A stretch of 64,000 bases of DNA. Origin: Antedon mediterranea. Lineage: Eukaryota; Echinodermata; Crinoidea; Comatulida; Antedonidae. How positions within the stretch are numbered: position 1 is the stretch's first letter; each line of letters opens with the position of its first letter. Below are positions 44,591 to 55,532 of the stretch, piece by piece. The stretch spans positions 5,490,922-5,554,921 of the forward strand of contig NC_092678.1 of NCBI RefSeq assembly GCF_964355755.1, in the 5' to 3' direction. The position numbers and the translations under genes are program-made. The notes under the pieces were generated by a model. The model was not told the origin of the DNA. It ran no database searches and worked only from the letters and a program-made list of their open reading frames with translations.

Positions 44591-47500
44591 TCAGAGTGGA
44601 GTCGTCTGCTGGGCAAGAGCATTGTAATTCTCCGAAGTTCGTTGTTTTTCTCTTCGCTTTAGAAAAAGCTCAATAGCCATAAAAATTAAAGGCACGATCA
44701 AGTAACTGGCAGACATGAAAAAAAACGCGTCGTTGTAACTGTTTGTCAAATCGTATAACCAACCTGAAATACAAACAAACAAAGGTTAATATTATTGTGG
44801 AAAGGTTTGCTTGCCGCTGATTACTAGCTGCATTATGGGAGTATGTTTCCATACGTGTTTGATCTGGGGTAATAATGTTCAGCGCTTAGAGAAGCTTGCT
44901 TGTAGAGCGCTATATAATAATGAACTATTATTATTATTATTATAATATGCGATTTGTGATTCCAAAATGAAAGTAAAAAGGTCGAGGGATTTTCTGGCAC
45001 TTCGGGATAACGAGCTATAAAGCTTTATTGGTCGAATTTCAAAACATTGGTAGACTCCGGGCTTCATGTTTGGTTCGCACTAGGACGCAACGCAAGAACG
45101 TAAAGCTCTGTCTACACTATCAGACTTTATGTGACAACAAATGTGATTTGCCCATATATGGACATGATGATGTCATATCACTACATATTTGAGCATATCA
45201 CTACCATATATGGGTACGGTCAAAACACTTGCGTTGCGCTTACGTCATTGACACGCATTTAAATCCTTGTTTTGATTGGAGGAGAATAAAGGCTTGTGAC
45301 CTACCTGCTGCGAATCCTCCTATGACGCATCCTATTCCGCCAGGCACTTGTACGATTCCAAACGCTTGGTGAAAGTATTCATCTCCAACGAATACACGAA
45401 CCATAACTGGAATAAGCGGCACATGAACACCGACGTTATATGCAATAACAACAGTCAAAATATATAGCAGCACTTTGGATGAACAAAACGGGTAGCCTAG
45501 CATTAAAAAGCAGTCTAATAAACATGATAGCCAAAATAAATGATACGTTGATATCCAATTGTACCTTATCGGTATACCGTGTGTAAGCCGACCAGTGATG
45601 CTACCAACTCCGTAAACAGACGCTATCAGAGCAGCCTCCGAGTCTGAAAACCCGTTATATGTCGCGTTAGCTACCATGTGCACTATGAACCCAACATAGC
45701 CCACAGACAGAAAAAAGTTCGCTATCAACAGCCCAGCAAACCGTGGAAACATGTAACATATAAGTAACTGCCCTTTTAGCGAACCGAAGATTGTAACTTT
45801 TGGTTGTGGTCGAGTTTCGAGGTCATCCAACGCATCTTCACTTTTATCATCCGTCAAGTAGCATTCGTTCTCTAATTTCAATTGTTTTGATTTCCGTTTA
45901 CGATTCATTTCTGTTTTTATATTTAATTCCTTATTAGCGAACTTCAGTAACAAGGCTATTACCAGACCATTGAGCGATATGCCGCTCACAATCATCAGAG
46001 CGCCGCGGAATCCATACAAATAACTGAGTTCCTTGCACAGAATTGGAAACAAGATGACCCCTACACCATTACCGCAGTAAACAATGCCGTTAGCCGTCGG
46101 TAGGTGTCTTTCGGGGAAAATACCCAGCAGTGGGATGATGTTGGTGAAAGTTAAACTGCAGCCTAGACCTGAAACCAATTGAAAACAAGAATAAATTGGG
46201 AACCATGGACATCTACTGCAGTTACTGGAGTAACTGCACTTTTTATACTTTTAAACCGATGCAATTGTTTAGTAGAAAGGCTTTTTTCGGTAATCATACA
46301 GTTCGGTAATCATACAGTTCAGTAATCATATACAGTTGCAGTGAGTGATTACGTCGTAAATGTTCTACATTAAAATAATCTAAAATCATATGTTGTGGCA
46401 ATAGAAGGTGTCAGTATGTGTAGTATAATAAGTTTGACATGATCGCTCAACCTTCTTATTCCCCTGAGATTGTTTAAATCTTCACCGATACAGAAGCTAC
46501 CATTAAAGACAATGTATTTCATAGGCCTACCTGTTATAAATGAATGGGATATAAGTAATTGCCAGGGGTTCTGAACTAACGAACTGAAAAAGAATCCAAC
46601 GGAGGTGAAGCAACATCCTATGCAGACTGTCAGCCGACATCCAAGACGCTGTCCTAGAAAACTCGTTACTGGTGCTGCAATAGTGAATATTATATAACAC
46701 TTTTTATATGGTATAGTTTATTCCATTCTGTAAGGGGCGGGTTTTCCGCTGTTGAATGAGTTTGAATAAAATTAAAATAAAGTAAATAAAACTTAAATCA
46801 ATTCCTGTCATTTGATTGGACGACTGTGGGTCACATGGCGTGCAATAATACACAGTAACGATCGTTAAATAGTACTTTTTTCATTTTGACAATACGTTAC
46901 TGGTGCTGCAATAGTAAATAATAATGTTATAACGTAACTGAATTGTTCCATGCATACACTATAAACATCTACATCAATTTATAGAAATCAATTTGTCGTT
47001 AACATTCATAATCGATACATTACTATAATATCTTTGGGAGCCAGGCCTTTATATGAGAAAGCTAGTATGACAGGCCAGTATTATTACTATAGTTAGGCCC
47101 CCCCCCCCCCCTCTCTAAAAATACAAGCTAGCTACAGGTATAGGTAGCTATGATGGGCTTACCAGATAGACTAGGCCTATAGAATTTTATTAATAGGCTA
47201 GCTAGGCAGCTGGATTGTTTATTTAGGCGTGTTTATTTATGTTTCCATCGTACTCTCTACGCATAACGAATAAGCTGACACGTTCGATTCACGTGAACAA
47301 TCCGCCTGGTGGAAAATCATGAATTACAAATCTGCATATTTAATAAACCTAGATTTGTATCCAACTAAACTTGCGATAGTCAGTTAGAATGTTTTTAGTG
47401 ACAGCTGAAGAATGTAATCAATGTAATGTAGGCCTATATCAGAAGAGCCCAGACACACCTCACAGCCACTTCTCCAGAAGAACACCTACACTCACACCTC

Positions 47501-48504
47501 ACCGACAGCATCACTGTATCCTCTGTTCCTTAGTTAGTTAGTATAGTTGTATCATTATTATTGTATCATCAAGTTGAAGTATTATTGAATAAACAATATA
47601 TGTGTTACTACAGTCAAGCGAGTAGAGTCTTCATTACAAGTCAGTACCTCAACATAACACTATATTACATTAACAACATACAGTAGAACAATATTAAGGG
47701 CCCAATATATATTATATATATATAAATCCAAAGGCAAATTACTGAAAAAAAATGGCAATGCTGTGGGTATCAGTGGCTGGATCTCAATGGAGATACAAAA
47801 ATAAAAAGCGAAAAGCTAAATCAAAACGGTAAAGTAAACAGCCAGAAAAGTTAGCAGAGCTTTCGGGCAACACTAGCCCTTCATCAGTGCAATTTAGGGA
47901 ATTTGGATAAAGTCATAACATATGAGTTGGCAAGTACTGCCTGGGTGGACAGGAATAAAAGAAATATAACAATAGAAACAGCGTGTTGCATAGTGGGTGG
48001 AGATTGAATAATAATTATATGTATAGTTTTCCCTTTGTAGGGTTATCTGCCCCCTGAATAGGGATTGGTTTGAGTGTTAAAGATACAGTATAATGCCCTA
48101 GGCCCTAGTTCGTTTCATGAGAAAGTGTTTTCTTAAGTATGTTTTCCTGAATATGTACAGGTAAAGCTCTGTCTACACTATCATAGTAAAAGTTTGACAA
48201 AACAGTGTGATGTTTCCAAATATGGTAATGATATACTCAAATGGTGACATCATAATATTATGACATCATCATGTCCATATATGGGCAAACAACAGACTGC
48301 AGTACCTGACAAACACATGACTGTCAAAGACAGGCTACTGACTGCCCCAATAACAGCAGACCCAGTCTGAAAGTACGTTATAAAATCCACCAGAAAAACT
48401 GGAACGAAAGATAGACTTAACCCAATGTTGAACATCAGTATCATCGGCAAGCCCATGAGAGTTAGAAATAACTTTAAACGTTTCATCTTTAGTTGACTAA
48501 TCAT
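44591..48504 (-). CDS. Monocarboxylate-transporter-like MFS protein, paralogue 1
   Basis: Four coding exons, 48306-48504, 46531-46674, 45305-46168 and 44591-44763, total 1,380 nt (459 residues plus stop). The ATG (48502-48504) lies 10 bases into its exon, after a tttcag acceptor, so a 5' UTR exon exists upstream. Twelve hydrophobic segments are arranged in two halves around a basic/acidic loop (residues about 190-240, MNRKRKSKQLKLENECYLTD). Family-typical segments are VPVFLVDFITYF in TM1, APVTSFLGQRLGCR after TM2, YGFRGALMI, and in TM8 GVGSITGRLTHG, whose Arg matches the substrate-critical Arg of SLC16 proteins. A classic DGGWGW motif is missing from the first segment. Proton-linked or other monocarboxylate transport is inferred from SLC16 similarity. 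The substrate is unknown. Confidence 0.85.
44876..44950 (+). repeat. LINE 3' tail (AGCGCTATATAA + ATT repeat)
   Basis: GTAGAGCGCTATATAATAAT followed by (ATT)n is the common 3' end of invertebrate CR1/L2-like LINEs. It resembles the tail at about 50.49 kb. Only the tail remains. Confidence 0.5.
45066..45250. mobile_element. ACGCAACG-MITE copy 2 carrying a CArG-MITE inside it
   Basis: The left part TTTGGTTCGCACTAGGACGC..AACGCAAG and the right part ACTTGCGTTGCG..TACGTCATTG belong to one ACGCAACG-MITE. Between them (45102-45218) lies CArG-MITE copy 7, with CCATATATGG at 45152-45161 and a truncated right end. It is located in the last intron of transporter paralogue 1, about 55 bases from the splice donor. 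Confidence 0.75.
46675..46930. repeat. Duplicated splice-acceptor fragment
   Basis: CGTTACTGGTGCTGCAATAG at 46663-46682, which is the 5' end of transporter exon 2 plus its acceptor on the minus strand, is repeated at 46895-46914. The upstream copy lacks the rest of the exon. Confidence 0.7.
46931..48160. other. Transporter intron 1 with LTR-like and repeat sequence
   Basis: Contains a poly-C run (47099-47112), AGGCCTA palindromes (47.15-47.21 kb) and a possible solo LTR (about 47423-47656, ending CTCAACA after an AATAAA at 47588). No exon was supported. The LTR call is weak because borders and target duplication are unclear. Confidence 0.3.
48163..48300. mobile_element. CArG-MITE copy 8
   Basis: AAAGCTCTGTCTACACTATC at the left, CCATATATGG at 48274-48283, right terminus lost. 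It abuts the splice donor of transporter exon 1 (exon edge 48306), leaving only about six intronic bases beside the exon unaffected. Confidence 0.8.
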
Positions 48505-49032
48505 TTTGTTACTCCTGAAATAAAATAGAAGTGAATATTATATTATATACTGTATATGTGGTGGTCATAAACCATCTGTCATAAAGCAATCAATCAATAA
48601 AAAATGCTTTTCATACGTGCTTTTATTGTAATTCGGTATCAATAAATAGGCCAAAATGCATCAAAATGCATCAAATACGCAGGGGCCTAGGCCGACATGA
48701 AGGAGGTTTTAAATAATCGATTTATCTAGTCGAGTAACCAGATATCTTCCAATAAACTTATTTAACTAGACCCTGATCTGATGACCGCATTTAATCTCCC
48801 ATGATGGTATTTCCCCTTATTTGAGTGTAATTAAGCATTAAGGAAAACACATTTCATGTTCGCCTTTGTTGTGGTCATGACAATAACGATTTATTTCATC
48901 TTATTCCCACCACCTTGTCTAAAAGATGTCATCTAAACATATTACTGTACAATACATGCCATAGCCCCTTTTACATATACTATTTAAAAATTGTAATTAA
49001 TTTACATTTATCCTTTATTACTTTACAAAACA

Positions 49033-49218
49033 AAATTGTATATAGGCCTACCTTTACTCAAAGACGGTAATTCTAACTTGTTTGATGAAATATATTCTTT
49101 ACTCCATGATCAAATACAGCCCCCTGATAATATCGTATTCCAAATTCCCATAAATGTATTTTTACAAAACGATGAAACATACCTCAGAGTTCAAAAGCTA
49201 AAGAGTTCAATTTTATAG
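49033..49218 (+). other. Unassigned open frame
   Basis: A 56-codon frame after a TATAG acceptor-like site, ending in TAG, reads LFDEIYSLLHDQIQPPDNIV and further mixed helix-like sequence. It could be a transposon remnant or a last exon of an unseen gene. No family was recognised and no second exon was found, so it is not called a gene. Confidence 0.2.
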
Positions 49219-50084
49219 TTTTATGGGCTTGTTTATATTTACAGACAATGTCAGTAAATGATGAAAATGATTTGAACACGTCCGGTGTCGAATCGCTATA
49301 AATAAAATTAAAATCCAACTCACTTTAATATTAGTATTGCCCAGATTTCTCAACGACAGTAGTATATTAAATTATATAACATTTGACAACGTAAAATGAT
49401 CAAATTTGGCCTCTTATATACTATAGGTCACAGGAATATTTCGGGAAGAGTGTAGGCTAATACGGTAGGTATAGTCTAGGTCTACGATGTTGATCTCTCA
49501 ATTCAATTTAAATGTATTCAGCCTTAAGCCATGGCTACCATGCTAAATAGAAAGGGATTTAAGCCTCCTTTGTCATTGATTAGTCGTAAACCAACAAGAC
49601 AATAAAACATTTATATTGATAGCACTGTACTGAGCCTAGTGCCTAGCTATCTAGTAGAGTTATTCATGAATAAAAGCATACCAAACACGTTTATATCGTA
49701 CGTTCGAGTCAATATATGATAATGTAATTACATAAAGTGTAGGCCTACTGATACATCCTTAATAATCAATATGCATACCATTACTTTCCATTGCCTGTTT
49801 TCCTGTGCATACTGCTGTACCACCAATAGTCAGTCCCAATAGTAACAAACAGTAGATTTTGTTCTTTCATTGTCTATATAGACCAACATAATATCATATC
49901 ATAATATGATTGGATAAGATCGAGGTCACACCATATAGTGTTGCGTAATATGACCTGGAAATTCTGAAATTGATACACGGAAATAGAGTCTACGGCGGCT
50001 ATGAATACTGCTTACTGTTACCCAGGTCGCCTATGGGGAAGAATTGGTCGTATTATATTAATATTATTATAATATTATATTTCC

Positions 50085-50535
50085 CTTCTTTGGAACACCC
50101 CTATTAAAAGGGACACTTTGCTATGAAACAAACTAGGGACTGTTGATACTTTTAAAAAATGATTAAAAACACATTTATTCATTAAGGCATATGGAAATCA
50201 TGAGGTTTCTTAAAGTTTTTTAGACTTGAATTGTTTAGTATACTTTTTCCTGGCCAGCATTATCTTTGGGGTGCCTCTGTCTTGGTTGTTGTCTCTGAGA
50301 ACCCGGTCGTCTGTGGCAAGGCAAATGTGTATCCTGCTCCTTCGTTTGGTCACCTAGGTACCGGGACCGCGACAGAACGACAACGGATGGGGACCCTCCA
50401 AAGAAATTGCATTTTTTTTTTGTCAGGAATTTGTATAATTTATTTCTTTTTATTTTAAAATGCGCCTTGAGCACTCTTGAGTGGTGTGTGCGCTATAAAA
50501 ATCTTATTATTATTATTATTACAGTATTATTATTA
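50085..50535 (+). pseudogene. LINE 3' end with ATT tail
   Basis: A broken + strand reading contains LGTVDTFKK and LKTHLFIKAYGNHE, typical of the C terminus of L2/CR1-like reverse transcriptases (LWN.LP....TV.SFKK.LKTHLF). It is followed by a 3' UTR and GCGCTATAAAAATC(TTATTA)n. The 5' part is missing. Confidence 0.65.
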
Positions 50536-50766
50536 TTATTAGGCCTATAGGGTAAATTCCTAAGGGACACTCGTATGTAACACGTTTTGGACCTTGAACT
50601 AATAATTATAGTTTTATAATTTTGAATTATAATTTATACATTTTTAGAACAACTTAACTGTGCCGTATTTTGGCAATTACTGTATAACTACAACTTTTAG
50701 TATGTAATTTATTACAAATATTTTAATATAAAATATTTGCAAATTTCTAAACTCACAATACCGATC

Positions 50767-50936
50767 ACTAAAGCTGGATTCCCACGCTGGGAGGCAATGA
50801 CGTAAGCCGCAACGCAAGCGAATTTACCAATCACATACGACAGTTTGAATAATCCATCGCTTTTAATTGGTCAATTGGTTGCGGCTTCCGTCATTGCGTT
50901 GCGTAGGCCTACGCGTCCTAATGGGAATCAATCTCT
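50767..50936. mobile_element. ACGCAACG-MITE copy 3
   Basis: AAAGCTGGATTCCCACGCTG at the left, inverse-related CGTCCTAATGGGAATCAATC at the right, with CGCAACGCAAGCGAATTTAC, ACCAATCA and ATTGGTCAATTGG inside. Intergenic between the two transporters. Confidence 0.75.
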
Positions 50937-50980
50937 GGGCCTACGACTGGTACATAATAAAAAAAAACAAATTCAGGAAT

Positions 50981-51057
50981 TCAGTTAAGTACATTACACG
51001 GATCATACAATAACAATAGAGTAATATTTGTATGATCCGTGTAATGTACTTAACTGA
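50981..51057. repeat. Perfect 30-bp inverted repeat with 17-nt loop
   Basis: Arm 50981-51010 (TCAGTTAAGTACATTACACG + GATCATACAA) is the exact inverse of 51028-51057. It is not followed by a T-run terminator context and is unlike the other palindromes here. Confidence 0.85.
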
Positions 51058-51731
51058 CCAAAAATCAATTAAGACTTACTGTACCGTAAATAATACTTCC
51101 GGGGACTTTCCTGAGGAGTTCCTGTAAACTGTCAAAGAGACATGGATAGTTGGCCTATGGAGAATTCCTCCATGGTAGGCCTAGGCCTATTGTATCCAAT
51201 TCTGCCTCTCTCATAGGCCTACAAGTTTGAACACCTAGACAGGAGGTGTAACATCTTCCTACTCTCCATGTCTCATTGAACTCCATTCTGCTTGTCGGGG
51301 GATGGTGGCCTACATGTGCACTCACCCCTTCAGTCTACGTCTTTAAATCTGATAAATGAACACGTTGAATATAATATGTTTCTTTAACATAATTTAGCCA
51401 CTTACAGTTTACATGTTTTTGATGTAATGAATACTAAGTACACAGTCAATGTACATTTGAAAATGTAATTTAAAATTGTTGTTAAATAAAACTGTAACAC
51501 TATATCATAAAGCACTATACATATATACATACATAATATTTCATGTATTTAAAATGTCCTAATATAGGATTATTTTAGTAAAACGAATAAGATTGATGTT
51601 ATTGTTCTATATAATAACGCTTTTAAAAGTTACACATACTAATAGCACACGATTTTCAATTAAAATAACTAGGTGTTTGTCCATCGCCTAGGCTATACAT
51701 TATCATATCTGTCCAGTTGTCCATTCTTGTA

Positions 51732-54561
51732 TTAGTCACATACTATATTACTATTAGAACGACGCAAAGAAGAACATTTGTCGATGCATATTTTGGTAAA
51801 CATGAGAAAACCGTTGAAGAAGAAGCATATGCCAGCAATGTAGAAAGACACAGTATACACACCACTAGTATCATACACTGCACCTGTGATGAGAATAAGC
51901 AAGATAAATTAGTTATCCTGTGTTCACACGTACGGCATAAGACTGGCGTATAAAGCTTGGTTCCCACTAGCTACGCAACGCAACGACGTAAGCACAACGT
52001 AAGTGATTTTACCAATCATAAGCGATTATTCGAATAGTCGCTAGTCATTGGTCAACACGCTTGCATTGCGTTTACATCCTTACATTACGTCCAAGCTTTA
52101 GTATGCCATTGCGTGCTAACAGGTAGTGACGTTATTTACGGTCACTTAATACGTCACGTCTTTGTGTGTGTACGAAAGCCACTTAACAAAACGCCATAGA
52201 GCTAACTCCAGAGGCTTGAATAATTTAAACTCAATTTCAGGAAGTGTTTTAATAATGTATATTTTGTTTACAGTTACTGTGAAAGTGAAAGTTAACAATG
52301 TCTGATTTAGATTAAACATGGTCATTATTATATACTTACCCATAATATATCCGCCTAATGCACTGGATACGCCAGTTGGTATCCCTATATATCCGTAGGC
52401 AAAATTAAACCATTCTTTTGACACGCAACTCTGTGTGATTGCGGGAAATAGACCTACAAAAACGCCTATGAAACCGCCTACAACAAATCCATTCGTCAAC
52501 AGAGTAGCCATATTGGTAATTGAGCTAAAAGTTACAAAGCAAAATCCTATGATAAACATAGAAATCATGTAGAAATTGTAGTTACTAATAATACCGAATC
52601 GGCCCGGAATTCCGCAACAACTTTTCCCCAACATACCGCCGATTCCGTAAGCGGTAAAAACTAAAGCAGCTTCTTGTTCTGAAAATCCTTTTAGAATAAG
52701 ACTTGCGGTAAAATGAACAAAAAATCCTATATGCGCAAATCGTCCGAAGAAATATACCGTGGAGAACAGTAAAAGACTTGGCGTCTTGCAAAACATTAGT
52801 AATGACGGAGGATTTTCTTGCTGCGATGGTTCGCAGGCTTCAAGTTGCCGTTGGCCGTCCGGTTCGTTCAGAACTTTCTTAACCTCCTCAGCCGTCAACT
52901 CTGATAACTCGCCCGCAAATTCGTCAACACTCTGGTGGATATTCCGACTACCTTTCTCAACTACAATGTTATTAGCACCATCATTGTCTTCGTAACTACT
53001 CTCACCAACACATATTTTTCTATTAGTTAATTGTTTACTGGTCATTTCGGTGGAGTGCTCGTCATTTTCTTTGCAGCAGACTTCACGTGTTACCATGTCA
53101 TCGCTTTCAGTCGGACGTCTTGTACGAAATAATATCAAAACAAGCGGAAGCATATGCATGGAGACAGCACTACCTATTAGAATCGTTCCCCGCCAACCAA
53201 AATATAGCCGGGATTGAGAAAATATAAGGGGGTTCACGACAAACCCTACGGATGAGCCGGCATACATAAATCCAATGTAAATCGAAGCAGATTTGTTAAA
53301 TGTGCTAGCTAAATCGTACACCATTCCTTGCGTCAGCAGGCATAGGCCACAACCTAAAAAATTAAAAAACAACTATTATAGAAACACAAACACATTAAAA
53401 ATTCAGCAGTAAGAGTAACCACGTCCCAACACATTATAAGTTAGGTAAACGTCTATTGTTGATACCGCATCAACAAGAAATAATTGCTGAATATAGCCCG
53501 GATAAACATTGGACGTTGTTGGGCTATGTGAATCGGGTATCGGCATTAAAATTCGTTCACACAATCAAAAACTATTTTACATTTTTCGATCACATGCGTA
53601 CGTTTTTTACAGAATCCGGAATATGTTAGTGTGAATGGTTCCTTGAACACTAATATCCATTTTTGTACTCAACAACCGGACCAGAATCTGGGTTCAATGT
53701 GAACGTAGATTAGGTTAGGCTGTTAAGGAGGAATTCACTGTACACTAGGCCTATATCGGACTTCTTGTGAAACATTTTCATTATATCCGCCGGGATGTAG
53801 TATGCAATTAAAGGTTTCATTGCAAAATTAACATACCTGTTACAAGGGAATGAGAAAGCAATATCTGCCAAATATGGGTTACTTGTGACGTCACCACCAG
53901 CCCTCCTACAACCATAGACGAACCGGCTAGAATCGTTGCCCTATTCCCAAATCGCTTGGCTATTAGTGTAGCTACTGGACCTGTTTATGCGATAAATAAG
54001 ACAGAAAACGGTAAAATATTTTTTACACAGCATACATTCTAAGTATTTATCATCACTATCTTCATTTAGAGAATGTAGTCACGCAAGATATCACAACATT
54101 ACGTCACGCGCATCTGTGTAGTCATTAAGCTTGGTTCCCACATCGCAACGACGCATGCGCAACGCAAGCGACAGTTTGGATGATCCATCGCGTCGTGATA
54201 GAGGTCAAATTATTTGCGTTGCGTTCAAGTGGGAAACCAAACTTACTTTACATCGATTTCGAAATTGTTGTTGACACGGAGACTATCACAAGTCAACACA
54301 ATTGTCCGTTATGCTCTATTACTTTGTCTTTGGTGAAACTGAAATATACTTACCTAACAGTATTAAAATCCCAAGATAAAGACTGTGTACGAATCCCATC
54401 GAACGAGCGTTCGTGTCTAGTCCGTCAATAAAATCAACTAGGAAAAATCCAACACTTGGAAAAACGATTCCTTCTGCGAGAAAATACACGGTTGGTACAC
54501 CAATTAACTTGGTCAGTTTCTGCTTGCGACGGCTGTCACTTTTGCACATATTCGACACCAT
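51732..54561 (-). CDS. Monocarboxylate-transporter-like MFS protein, paralogue 2
   Basis: Four exons, 54354-54561, 53837-53980, 52340-53353 and 51732-51883, total 1,518 nt (505 residues plus stop). It has the same exon count, the same phases (all phase 1) and the same 144-nt second exon as paralogue 1, so the pair is a tandem duplication. Segments: PSVGFFLVDFIDGLD in TM1, GPVATLIAKRFGNRATI, YFGWRGTILIG, a long acidic cytosolic loop (about residues 190-280) and ALVFTAYGIGGMLGKSCCGI in TM8. The last has Lys where paralogue 1 and most SLC16 proteins have the functional Arg, which may change substrate or coupling. It ends with SLRRSNSNIVCD. An alternative reading continues past the donor at 52340 but lacks the conserved last membrane span. 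Function is inferred from the family only. Confidence 0.85.
51951..52104. mobile_element. ACGCAACG-MITE copy 4
   Basis: AAGCTTGGTTCCCACTAGCT ... ATTACGTCCAAGCTTTAG, with ACGCAACGCAACGACG, ACCAATCA and ATTGGTCA. The best preserved member. Lies in the last intron of transporter paralogue 2. Confidence 0.8.
54127..54242. mobile_element. ACGCAACG-MITE copy 5
   Basis: TAAGCTTGGTTCCCACATCG and TTCAAGTGGGAAACCAAACT are inverses. The core GCGCAACGCAAGCG is retained. Lies in intron 1 of transporter paralogue 2. Confidence 0.8.
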
Positions 54562-54884
54562 TGTTATAGGCTGGAATACAAATATTGTAACATCTCAGAA
54601 TCGAGTTTATAGTGTTATATATGCGCATAAATTCCCAATCGTTGTAATAATTAATGGAAATATAAATACGCATGCGTGTAAACAAAACTAACGCATACGA
54701 TTCGCTTGAATAAAGTCACCTAGTGGAAACAGGCTTTACGTATCATTGATAGTGCGATAATTGCGTATTATTTTGAATCCCTTTGGTAATTGTACGTTGA
54801 TTGCTTCGACCAAGCAAACCTTTGTCCTGAAATGAATAATGAAATTTTATTGATTTCCCTGTGGATGCTGTATTATTGTTTTAT

Positions 54885-55532
54885 TTACCTCCGCCAAGGA
54901 GGTATATGTAATCGGTAGCGTGTGTTTGTTTGTTTGTTTGTTAGCAGGATTACTCAAAAGGTAATAAGATATATAAATGAATATACATATAGATATGTGG
55001 TCAAGGACCATTCCATTAAATTTTGGGACCATTTGGGACCATGGTCCTAATTATGGACCACTTTTTGAGTATACTTTTCAGACCTGCTAGCCGGCGAGCA
55101 GTCTTAAAGTAACAAGTAAACTGAAATTGCATTTTCTCGAGAACTACTTGTCCAAAAAACTTCATTTTTGTACAAGAGGCAAGAATTATAATTTGTGATT
55201 TGTAATTTTAAAAACATAATTTGATTTAATGTGCACGTTTTTGATGCGAGTAGTTTAAAAAACCTATTTCTTTTCAAATTCACTCGTTTGATTTTCGCGT
55301 TGCTATTTTCTATTGTTAGTCAATTAAAGCGATTGTTAATTGAAAGGCTTGTTACATAACCATTACACCAAACTCGCATACACATGCTTGTAGTGAAATT
55401 AGCCTCAATCACAAACAGCATTAAGACACACACAAATATATATATTTTTTTTTTTACCGGAGAAATCTTATGTAGGAGAATTTTACAGTAGGCGGAGGTA
55501 TGCACTCTCGAAGTGGCTTTCTAGTTATTGAA
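54885..55532. mobile_element. CTCCGCCAAGGAGG repeat element
   Basis: Begins ACCTCCGCCAAGGAGGTATA, then (TTTG)n and TTAGCAGGATTACTCAAAAG, and ends GGCGGAGGTATGCACTCTCG near 55515. The ACCTCCGCC/GGCGGAGGT termini are inverses. This is a repeat type seen across marine invertebrates and fish. It may be one decayed copy of about 640 bp. Confidence 0.6.
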
